Below, one piece after another: positions 1-5,565 of a DNA stretch of 5,724 bases (the first letter of the stretch is position 1; every line of letters begins with the position of its first letter). Position numbers and translations under genes: made by a program. The notes below the pieces were generated by a model. That model was not told where the DNA came from. It saw only the letters and a list, made by a program, of their open reading frames with translations, and did not search any database. This DNA is from Planctomycetaceae bacterium (GTDB lineage Bacteria > Planctomycetota > Planctomycetia > Planctomycetales > Planctomycetaceae). The stretch lies in NCBI GenBank assembly GCA_016765335.1, contig JAESQE010000601.1, forward strand, positions 1 through 5,724. Reading direction: 5' to 3'.

Positions 1-867
1 AAATGCCAGATTTTCATCCAACCCATTCGAATCGGCGTACCGCACAACATCGAGCCAATGCCTTCCCCATCGCACACCATACTGCGGCGAATTCAACAAC
101 CGTTCGACAACTTGATCAAACGCATCGGGTGATTCATCTGCCAGATAAGCATCGATCTCTTCTGGAGTCGGAGGCAGTCCGATCAGATCAAAAGTAACTC
201 GTCGGATCAGCGTCCGTTTCGAGGCTCGCGGAGCAGGAGTCAGCCCTTTCTCTTCCAGCTTTGCAAGAATAAACGCATCAATAGGCGATTGCACCCAACC
301 CTTGTTTTTGACTTCAGGCACACCAACATTTGCAAGCGGCTTGAAAGACCAAAACTCCTTCCCCTGGGCAACACTCATCCCCAGCGATTCTTTATGCTCG
401 CTACCGGTCGTTTTTTCGCGAGGATCGGGAGCACCTAGAGTGACCCATTTTTCGAGAATCTTTATTTCAGCCTCCGAAAGTTTCCCATCTGGAGGCATCT
501 GCATATCTTCATTTTTATATCGCACGGCTTCGATCAGCAAACTGGCATCGGGCTGACCAGCAACCAGAGCAGTTCCGCTATCTCCACCTTCGATCAAACC
601 AAGGCGAGAATCAATTTCCAACCCACCATCAGCCTCGCCGTTTCCATGACAATCATAGCAATGCTTAATCAGTAACGGGCGGACATCTTTTTCAAAAAAC
701 TCCAGATGCTTAGCATCAATCGTGGGAGCAGTAGCAGCTTCAGGCTTCTGTTCTTCTTCAGCTTTCAAGAAATTTGTAGCACTCAATGCAGAGATCGTAA
801 TCAATGCAGCTGCAAACATTCCCCAAACCGTTGAACGATTTTCTTTCAGTACTAATCGAGATCTCAT
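1..867 (-). CDS. PSCyt1 / DUF1549 planctomycete cytochrome c protein, N-terminal part (3' end outside window)
   Basis: The first 289 codons are present and the frame is still open at base 1, so the gene is cut by the window. Residues 1-36 look like a Sec signal peptide (basic start, hydrophobic MFAAALITISALSA, then polar), so the protein should be exported. Residues 56-150 form a PSCyt1 cytochrome c module: haem-attachment motif CYDCH at 70-74, a probable axial Met in QMPPDG (Met124), and the closing WVTLGAP. DUF1549 begins near FWSFKPL (172-178) and continues through SPIDAFILAKLE, DLIGLPPTPEEID and WGRHWLDVVRYADSNGLDEN. By family precedent, DUF1553 would follow beyond the window. The start ATG at 867 has GAGGAAG 8 bases upstream. 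The gene begins 39 bases after the iclR stop, so read-through is possible, but nothing ties it to the upstream pathway. The biochemical function of this family is not firmly established; a redox or polymer-degradation role has been proposed. The family call is firm. Confidence 0.93.
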   Translation of the reverse strand, partial: MRSRLVLKENRSTVWGMFAAALITISALSATNFLKAEEEQKPEAATAPTIDAKHLEFFEKDVRPLLIKHCYDCHGNGEADGGLEIDSRLGLIEGGDSGTALVAGQPDASLLIEAVRYKNEDMQMPPDGKLSEAEIKILEKWVTLGAPDPREKTTGSEHKESLGMSVAQGKEFWSFKPLANVGVPEVKNKGWVQSPIDAFILAKLEEKGLTPAPRASKRTLIRRVTFDLIGLPPTPEEIDAYLADESPDAFDQVVERLLNSPQYGVRWGRHWLDVVRYADSNGLDENLAF

Positions 868-906
868 AGTTCTGTCTTCCTCAAACCAAACATAACTCTC
901 GGCTTG

Positions 907-1734
907 TTATTTACTCACAGTTTCAGAGTGATTGACAACGCTTGATTCCACCGGACCAAATTCCGCAGAAATCGCCTGCGCACACGAGACAACTTCCTGC
1001 ATCAGATCATGCGATTCTGAAATTCCATCTAACCGTTTAATATACGAAACACACAAAACCGCCAACAGGCCGGACCCACTTCCCAAAATCGGTGCAGCAC
1101 AATCCTGCACACCTATTACAGCCGGGCTACTTGCTTCTGCAAAGCCCTTTTTGCGGAACTGCGTCATTTTATCTTCGCATTTTGCGACCTCTTCTTCCGA
1201 AATCCCAGCCTGTCCCCAGTACCGACCGGTTCGATATTCGGGTTGCAAAGCCAATCCGATTAAACCACTGTTTCTTCGATGCAATTCAAATGTAGCACCC
1301 ACCCGAACGGTCAACATAATGTCCGCATCACATTCGACCTTAGTAATCACTAACATCTTGTTTTGCACAACAATATTCAAATGGCACGACTGCCCCAGTA
1401 AACTGACCAGCCGTTCCATATGAGGCATCGCTCGAGCAATTAAAGACTGCGTCGATGCGTGTTGAGATCCGATCTCGAACATTTTCATCGTCAGGCGATA
1501 ATGCTGATTCTCATCACGAACAAGGTAACCACGTTCGTTCAAGCATATGAGCACTCGAAAAAGTTCCTGTTTGGTTCGTCCAAGCGCATCTGCAATCCCG
1601 GTCAGACTCATGCCTTGCGCAGAATCACCCAGCAATTCCAGCACATCTAAAGCCTTATCGATGGCAGGCACACTGTAGTTTGAACCACCAGCCGCCTCTT
1701 TTTTGCTCGTTCCGTTTTCCTGTGCACTTTTCAT
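907..1734 (-). CDS. IclR-family transcriptional regulator
   Basis: A 275-residue protein, slightly long for the family. An N-terminal winged helix-turn-helix spans about residues 20-82: YSVPAIDKALDVLELL, then SLTGIADALGRTKQELFRVL as the helix-turn-helix, and ERGYLVRDENQHYRLT as the wing. Residues about 90-258 are the GAF-like IclR effector-binding domain, with the usual RAMPHMERLV, a hydrophobic AVIGVQDCAAPIL stretch and a C-terminal helix. IclR proteins typically bind short dyads at their own and neighbouring promoters and respond to small organic acids. I chose the ATG at 1734. The frame stays open to a TTG at 1770, but that TTG is part of a TTGACA -35 box, and a matching promoter module occurs at the amidohydrolase gene. 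No Shine-Dalgarno sequence precedes 1734, which fits a leaderless mRNA. The likely role (inference) is autoregulation plus control of the amidohydrolase-creatininase-MFS genes. The family is certain; the start is probable. Confidence 0.93.
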   Translation of the reverse strand: MKSAQENGTSKKEAAGGSNYSVPAIDKALDVLELLGDSAQGMSLTGIADALGRTKQELFRVLICLNERGYLVRDENQHYRLTMKMFEIGSQHASTQSLIARAMPHMERLVSLLGQSCHLNIVVQNKMLVITKVECDADIMLTVRVGATFELHRRNSGLIGLALQPEYRTGRYWGQAGISEEEVAKCEDKMTQFRKKGFAEASSPAVIGVQDCAAPILGSGSGLLAVLCVSYIKRLDGISESHDLMQEVVSCAQAISAEFGPVESSVVNHSETVSK

Positions 1735-1747
1735 GATACCGAGTATC
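1735..1747. promoter_or_regulatory. 13-bp dyad operator GATAC-N3-GTATC at iclR
   Basis: The plus strand reads GATACCGAGTATC, a perfect 5+5 inverted repeat with a 3-base centre. It overlaps the predicted -10 and ends directly against the iclR start codon, so a bound protein would block initiation. Compared with the opposite strand of this site, the copy at 5252-5264 is identical at 12 of 13 bases. The inferred ligand is the IclR-family protein encoded immediately downstream, acting as an autorepressor. Confidence 0.7.
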
Positions 1748-1770
1748 GCATATAAAACCCTGTCTGTCAA
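1735..1770 (-). promoter_or_regulatory. Predicted iclR promoter (TTGACA-17-GATACT)
   Basis: Read on the minus strand, a perfect TTGACA -35 (1770-1765) is followed by a 17-base spacer containing GTTTT and by GATACT (1747-1742), which matches the -10 consensus TATAAT at four of six positions. Transcription would begin about 5-8 bases downstream, at or just before the ATG at 1734. The same arrangement, with the same spacer length and GTTTT at the same spacer offset, lies upstream of the amidohydrolase gene. That repetition is the main reason to believe it. Confidence 0.72.
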
Positions 1771-1836
1771 TAACTTATTTCTTAAGCCTTCTCAATCGAT
1801 TTAATTCTCACCAGAAACCAGAGATTCCTCGTCATT

Positions 1837-1869
1837 CGACTGAGTCGGACTCTATTTAAAAGTACTCAG
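1837..1869. repeat. Overlapping small inverted repeats downstream of the MFS gene
   Basis: Three dyads share bases. CGACT-G-AGTCG (1837-1847) and GAGTC-G-GACTC (1842-1852) are perfect, and CTGAGT (1840-1845) pairs with ACTCAG (1864-1869) across an 18-base loop. They lie in the 148-base gap between the MFS stop and iclR. In the minus-strand transcript they could form mutually exclusive hairpins, but no run of U follows, so this is not a normal intrinsic terminator. It could be a protein site, a processing or weak termination hairpin, or chance. Confidence 0.35.
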
Positions 1870-1882
1870 AACATGCCTCAAT

Positions 1883-3187
1883 TTATGCCTCTTGCTGATT
1901 CCCTTCTGCCACATTGGTCTCCTCCGCAGGCCAAAGGGTATACAATGCGATCAGGCCGACAACAGGTGCAAATCCAACAATAAACAAGCCCAAACTGTAA
2001 CTTTGTGTTGCTTCAATATGACTGCCAATAAAAATCTGAAAAGTACTCGATACACACCAGGCTAAAGCGGCAAGGGAACCGGATAGAACTCCCATTCTTT
2101 TATAAGATATCTCCTGAGCGAGTGAGTAGTAAAACGGATGCAAACCTAGAATACCGGCACCGGCTGTGTAATAGATTGCGATCATCAGTATACCGCTGCC
2201 GGCAAATGGAAGACAAATTGCACTGGCAGAGATAAAAGTGAATATAAAAAAACCAAATTTGCGAGCAGAGTGGACTTCCCATTTTCGTAAAACAAGGGCA
2301 GAGACAAGCAAACCAGACAGAATGCACCCTACATCGGCTGCAATGTAGAACCCGCTCATCAGTCCCTTGCTGGCATTCTCGGAGAAACCGTGATAATCCT
2401 GTAAAAATAAACCTTGCCAAGCTCGAAGAAATTGCCAACTGATTGTCAACATTGTTATAACAATCGCCAAGGTGATGAATCGCAGAACCAGACGAGATAA
2501 CTTTTCTTCTGACTTGAGAGGTTCATCAAGCAAAGAGGCATCTTCTTTGGGAATAGATAAGTCATGGTTTCCTATTAGGATAAACCACAGTGGAATCCAA
2601 AGTAGACCTGCAATTCCGATTGACCAGAATGCAAATTCCCAACTTTGTCCAGCATGATTTGCAGCAGCAATATAAACTGGGACAATGATTGCGCCGAGCG
2701 AAGCTCCACTTTGCAGAATGCTATTGCCAAGAGTTCGATCCTTAGAGGAAAGTACAGCTCGAATTGTTAATAAGGCACATGGCCAATGCCCTGCTTCAAA
2801 TACCCCAAGTACAGTCCTGCATAATAACAACCAGCGATACACACCCGTGCCAGGGGGATCACCATCTGCTTCAAGCATCTGGGTGACCCATTCCTGTCCC
2901 GCAAACGCAGCTGCAACTCCTGACAATGACCAGCCAGCCAGCACAATAGGATAGACATAGCGGGGACCATAGCGATCCGCGACTAAGCCAAAGAAAATCG
3001 ATCCAAACGCAAATGCATAGCCGAAACAGCCTTCAACCATTCCAAATCGAGCTTCTGCTATATTGAAATCAGATTTAAGCGTCGTGGAGACGACCGCTAA
3101 TGCCTGGCGATCCATATAGTTGAGCATCGTGGCCAACAACAGCACACCACAAACAATCCACGGCCACTTTGATTCAGGTAATTTCAT
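1883..3187 (-). CDS. MFS transporter, anion:cation symporter (ACS)-like
   Basis: A 434-residue inner-membrane carrier of normal length with about twelve predicted transmembrane helices. TM1 (about 10-30) carries LNYMDRQAL, the ACS-type motif seen in hexuronate, galactonate, glucarate and phthalate permeases. The TM2-TM3 loop GLVADRYGPR (about 67-76) is the MFS signature. GNSILQSGASLGAIIVP in TM5 is also typical of ACS members. A polar cytoplasmic loop (about 208-235, HDLSIPKEDASLLDEPLKSE) separates the two six-helix halves. The segment QEWVTQMLEADGDPPGTG between TM3 and TM4 is longer than in enterobacterial relatives and probably forms an outward-facing loop. The ATG at 3187 has AAGAAG 6 bases upstream, a modest ribosome binding site. 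The gene lies downstream of the two hydrolases but is separated from creatininase by 262 bases with a repeat element, so it may have its own promoter; I found no convincing one. The substrate is inferred to be an organic or sugar acid; it is not shown by the sequence. Confidence 0.92.
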   Translation of the reverse strand: MKLPESKWPWIVCGVLLLATMLNYMDRQALAVVSTTLKSDFNIAEARFGMVEGCFGYAFAFGSIFFGLVADRYGPRYVYPIVLAGWSLSGVAAAFAGQEWVTQMLEADGDPPGTGVYRWLLLCRTVLGVFEAGHWPCALLTIRAVLSSKDRTLGNSILQSGASLGAIIVPVYIAAANHAGQSWEFAFWSIGIAGLLWIPLWFILIGNHDLSIPKEDASLLDEPLKSEEKLSRLVLRFITLAIVITMLTISWQFLRAWQGLFLQDYHGFSENASKGLMSGFYIAADVGCILSGLLVSALVLRKWEVHSARKFGFFIFTFISASAICLPFAGSGILMIAIYYTAGAGILGLHPFYYSLAQEISYKRMGVLSGSLAALAWCVSSTFQIFIGSHIEATQSYSLGLFIVGFAPVVGLIALYTLWPAEETNVAEGNQQEA

Positions 3188-3270
3188 AGGTCACTTCTTA
3201 ATATCAATTAGAATTCACACCAGCGGATAACAACGAAACAGATGACAAGATCAATTCTCTGCTAAAAACA

Positions 3271-3408
3271 TAATTAACCACAGAAAACCCAGAGTCAATC
3301 AAATGACATTCTCTGGAATATTTCGTTCGAAAGATCAAGCGAATCGCATGAAGATTCAATTGCTCTGATTGAGAACTCTGTGTTCTCCGTGTCTGCGTGG
3401 TTATAAAA
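3271..3408. repeat. Imperfect inverted-repeat element in the creatininase-MFS gap
   Basis: The left arm (3271-3300) begins TAATTAACCACAG and continues CCCAGAGTCAATC. The right arm (3367-3408) read on the other strand begins TTATAACCACGCAG and continues ACACAGAGTTCTCAATC. The arms align with two short gaps and enclose about 66 bases with no obvious gene. The right arm contains CTCTGTGTTCTCCGTGTC followed by TGCGTGGTTA. This resembles a CTCTGTG-rich intergenic repeat that I recall from several bacterial and archaeal genomes; that is memory and has not been checked. It may be a small non-autonomous element or a REP/RNA-stability hairpin. It fills most of the only long gap within the presumed operon. 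Confidence 0.5.
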
Positions 3409-3449
3409 CAATTACTATTTTCAAAATTGATACACTCGATATAACAAGA

Positions 3450-4211
3450 TCATAAATCCCACTTTTCCCCGTTCCAGTCCACCACTTTTTGGAGGTAACT
3501 TTCGGCTCCGGCTGCAAAGCAGTCAAACAAAGCCTCCCCTTTTTCAACTGTCGCAGCTCCCGGAGTTCCGATGTGTCCCGGCTCACTGCGATCGGCCATC
3601 GTCCAACTTCGATAACCCGGTGCACCGCCATTGCCAAACGGAATTTCAGCCACCTGCTTTACGTCTCCTTGGACCAAATCGGGTCGTACTCGAAGCATCA
3701 TCGATGTTTCCCACTCGCCTGCATGTCCCATTTCATTTTGTATCAATTCCGGATTCTTTTCATTCGGATTTGCAGAATCCCAGTAAGTCAACGAAAGCAA
3801 TAACAGATCCTCGCGATCACGGTACTGTTGCCGAAGTTCGAACAAGGCTTGTTCCGAAGGCGTAATGTTTCCCCCATGCCCATTCACAAAAATAATGCGA
3901 ACAAACCCATGAACCAAAAAACATTCCGCCAGATTTTTCAGCAGATCCAAATAAAGCCTGGGCGATGCAGAAAGCGTTCCCGGCATATCCATATGATGAT
4001 GCGAATTCCCGAACCATTGCAGCGGTGACACCAAAATATTTTCAGACAACGACTGAGTTTGAACCCGTCGCATCACCTCTTCCAAAAGCAAGCTATCTGT
4101 AAACAATGGCATATGACGCCCATGCTGTTCGTTTGCCGCGATCGGAAACACAATCGGTGTATCACGAGAAAGCGAATCAACATCCGCCCAGGTCATTTCA
4201 GAGAGATTCAT
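3450..4211 (-). CDS. Creatininase-family metal-dependent amidohydrolase
   Basis: A 253-residue protein of normal family length with no signal peptide, so probably cytoplasmic. The metal-site pattern is recognisable: PIAANEQHGRHMPLFTD supplies Glu28, His30 and Asp39; FVNGHGGN supplies His112; GHAGEWETSMML supplies Glu166/Glu168. WFGNSHHHMDMPGTLS (66-81) is the usual substrate-pocket segment. Creatininase itself opens the creatinine ring, but most members with NGHGGN are not creatininases. Relatives include the mycofactocin peptidase MftE and a FAPy deformylase of archaeal flavin and deazaflavin synthesis, so only hydrolysis of a cyclic or linear amide can be predicted. In the first motif, PIAANEQHG replaces the common PxGSxEQHG, and Phe37 replaces the usual Gly before Thr-Asp. 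The ATG at 4211 has GGAAAG 6 bases upstream. The gene starts 50 bases after the amidohydrolase stop, so the two are very likely co-transcribed. Confidence 0.92.
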   Translation of the reverse strand: MNLSEMTWADVDSLSRDTPIVFPIAANEQHGRHMPLFTDSLLLEEVMRRVQTQSLSENILVSPLQWFGNSHHHMDMPGTLSASPRLYLDLLKNLAECFLVHGFVRIIFVNGHGGNITPSEQALFELRQQYRDREDLLLLSLTYWDSANPNEKNPELIQNEMGHAGEWETSMMLRVRPDLVQGDVKQVAEIPFGNGGAPGYRSWTMADRSEPGHIGTPGAATVEKGEALFDCFAAGAESYLQKVVDWNGEKWDL

Positions 4212-4261
4212 TAAGGACTTTCCAGCTGTTAGAGACGAGCCGAACCAGTAATTATTATGAC

Positions 4262-5203
4262 TTAAAAGAAGACACGTTCTGCTGTCCCGCGTAGCATTTC
4301 CTGTTTGTCGGAACCACTCAGGAATCCGATCCGGTCACGAATCAAAGCGATCGCTGGATCGTATGTATAATCGTCTTGCACCTGAAACGGACAATCGCTG
4401 GCCCACATCAAACGTTTCGGGCCGTAAGCATCGACCACTTGCCGGATCATCGGAATCAAATCCAGATAAGGAGCTTTCTTTTTACCCAGTGCATAAAACG
4501 CAGACGTTTTCACATGCACATCCTTAAATCGAGCCAATTGACAAAGAGTCCTCAACTCTTTCTGCTCTATCGTTCCACTGACACCAACGCGAGCAAAATG
4601 GTCAATCACAACTTTCGTCCCCGGAAATTTCTGACACAACGCATCAATGTATTGCAGGTCTCCCGGGTTGATCAACGGGCAAACAGCGAGATTCTGCTCG
4701 CGAGCTGCCTTCCACAAATTCGCCATGCCTTCGTCGTTCACCCAGTTCTTGGCGTCATCTCCATGAGAATGAGTCCGGAAGCCACGTACTCCTTTGCTGG
4801 CAAGTTTCTTCATCGTCTTTGCAACATCAGTTTTTTGATGATCGACAATTCCAACACCCCCGAATACGCCGGGATACTTCGCCATCACGTCCAGCATGTA
4901 ACTGTTATCGTACTGATAGAAACTCATCTGAATCAGCACAATCCGGTCCACTCCCGACGGTTTAGTATGAGCAAACAATTCTTCCGGAGTAAAGCTCTTC
5001 GGATTCATGCCTTCGACCGTAAAGTTCGAATCGAGCGGATACTTCTTCACGTCCGGCGTCCAGACATGGACATGAGCATCAATCCAACCCGGTGATTTCC
5101 TGGCTGCGTTTGCTTCTGAATTCATTGCCATCGCTGCGGCTCCTGTTGCTGCAATTGCTCCAAATTGTCGTCTTGTGATTTGCTGATTCGACACAGATGC
5201 CAT
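4262..5203 (-). CDS. Tat-exported amidohydrolase 2 (COG3618-type, TIM-barrel)
   Basis: A 313-residue protein. Residues 1-33 form a twin-arginine signal: TRRQFG at 10-15, an Ala-rich hydrophobic core, and a likely cut after ANA (33). Export of the folded enzyme is therefore expected. The mature part is an Amidohydro_2 (PF04909) barrel: IDAHVHVW (metal-type DxHxH, Asp42/His44/His46), GVRGFR (138-143), CPLINPG (175-181), VVIDHFARVG (His202), VHVKTSAF (Lys232) and WASDCPF (catalytic-type Asp270). Known COG3618-like relatives hydrolyse lactones such as fuconolactone and 2-pyrone-4,6-dicarboxylate; PF04909 also includes decarboxylases. The exact reaction is open. The frame extends to ATG 5218 and GTG 5239, but GAGGAAA lies 6 bases before ATG 5203, and the longer versions would push the Tat motif away from the N-terminus, so 5203 is preferred. 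It is the first gene of the presumed operon, behind the predicted operator-bearing promoter at 5252-5287. Confidence 0.93.
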   Translation of the reverse strand: MASVSNQQITRRQFGAIAATGAAAMAMNSEANAARKSPGWIDAHVHVWTPDVKKYPLDSNFTVEGMNPKSFTPEELFAHTKPSGVDRIVLIQMSFYQYDNSYMLDVMAKYPGVFGGVGIVDHQKTDVAKTMKKLASKGVRGFRTHSHGDDAKNWVNDEGMANLWKAAREQNLAVCPLINPGDLQYIDALCQKFPGTKVVIDHFARVGVSGTIEQKELRTLCQLARFKDVHVKTSAFYALGKKKAPYLDLIPMIRQVVDAYGPKRLMWASDCPFQVQDDYTYDPAIALIRDRIGFLSGSDKQEMLRGTAERVFF

Positions 5204-5209
5204 TTTAAT

Positions 5210-5216
5210 TTTCCTC
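5210..5216 (-). promoter_or_regulatory. Ribosome binding site that fixes the amidohydrolase start
   Basis: GAGGAAA on the minus strand lies 6 bases before the ATG at 5203. The alternative ATG at 5218-5216 overlaps this Shine-Dalgarno sequence, which makes the upstream start unlikely. Confidence 0.75.
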
Positions 5217-5251
5217 ATTGCTGTTCCAAACAGAGACACACATCAAAACAC

Positions 5252-5264
5252 GATACTCAGTATC
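5252..5264. promoter_or_regulatory. 13-bp dyad operator GATAC-N3-GTATC at the amidohydrolase gene
   Basis: The plus strand reads GATACTCAGTATC, a perfect 5+5 inverted repeat with a 3-base centre covering the -10 region. It is the second copy of the dyad found at iclR (1735-1747), and I saw no third full copy in the window. Two copies, each overlapping the -10 of an otherwise matching promoter, strongly suggest a common regulator, inferred to be the IclR-family protein. Confidence 0.72.
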
Positions 5265-5287
5265 ACGGACAAAACTAGCCATGTCAA
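5252..5287 (-). promoter_or_regulatory. Predicted promoter of the amidohydrolase-creatininase genes (TTGACA-17-GATACT)
   Basis: On the minus strand, TTGACA (5287-5282), a 17-base spacer containing GTTTT, and GATACT (5264-5259) repeat the iclR promoter design exactly. The predicted transcription start near 5252 leaves a leader of about 50 bases before the ATG at 5203, with room for the GAGGAAA ribosome binding site. The -10 lies inside the operator dyad, so repression by steric block is expected. Confidence 0.72.
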
Positions 5288-5409
5288 CGCTCCGAAACGC
5301 CTTAGCATGCAGTACGACCAGATTGACAGACACCAATAGACACAGTAAACATAAGATCTCTCTAAAAGTTATTGAACGCCCTACGTGCAAAAAACAGGAA
5401 ATCAATATC

Positions 5410-5484
5410 ATGACCGAAAGTACAAATTCCGCGGGGAAAGTTGTCATTGCAGGCGGTAGTGGATTTCTGGGTTTGAATTCATAG
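5410..5484 (+). pseudogene. N-terminal remnant of a Rossmann-fold NAD-dependent epimerase (SDR, possibly TIGR01777-like)
   Basis: Only 24 codons remain. KVVIAGGSGFLGLN (residues 10-23) is the first beta strand and the glycine-rich nucleotide-binding loop (GGxGFLG) of extended short-chain dehydrogenase/epimerases, which normally continue for about 300 residues. Here the frame ends in TAG directly after the loop. AGGAA lies 9 bases before the ATG, so a normal start signal is preserved. I see no continuation of the fold in any frame of the following 240 bases, which suggests a deletion or rearrangement just after the loop, near 5475. A short functional peptide is possible but less likely. It is divergent to the amidohydrolase gene. 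Confidence 0.6.
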
Positions 5485-5565
5485 AGGTTCCCTTTACAAA
5501 GTCTGTACAATTGATGAAACTTTGTTATTCATTGACATCACGATTACCTCACAGGAGAAGATACG

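Noticed and set aside
932..1423. 163-codon plus-strand open frame opposite iclR
   Set aside because: It is antisense to a clear IclR gene, has no recognisable domain, and its composition mirrors the real coding frame.
3221..3232. AGCGGATAACAA-like stretch matching part of the E. coli lac operator
   Set aside because: Only one side of the operator is present, there is no LacI-type gene, and the match is most likely chance.
3243..3248. TTGTCA on the minus strand as a -35 box for the MFS gene
   Set aside because: No acceptable -10 lies 15-19 bases downstream; TTATCC is only 12 bases away. A separate MFS promoter may exist, but I cannot support it.
3428..3441. GATACACTCGATAT as a third operator downstream of creatininase
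   Set aside because: The half-sites are not inverted (GATAC then GATAT) and the spacing differs, and no promoter elements accompany it.
4376..5095. 239-codon plus-strand open frame opposite the amidohydrolase gene
   Set aside because: It is the antisense shadow of a strongly recognised enzyme and is rich in His, Arg and Ser with no domain.
5323..5351. TTGACA-17-TAAACA on the plus strand as the promoter of the epimerase remnant
   Set aside because: The -35 is perfect and the spacing ideal, but TAAACA matches the -10 consensus at only three of six positions and there is no second line of evidence.
5205..5510. 101-codon minus-strand frame upstream of the amidohydrolase gene
   Set aside because: It overlaps the predicted promoter and operator and the epimerase remnant, shows no family features, and has no supporting start signal.
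5496..5525. ACAAAGT/ACTTTGT inverted repeat as a terminator after the epimerase remnant
   Set aside because: The 7-bp stem is AT-rich with a 16-base loop and no U-tract, so it is too weak to call.
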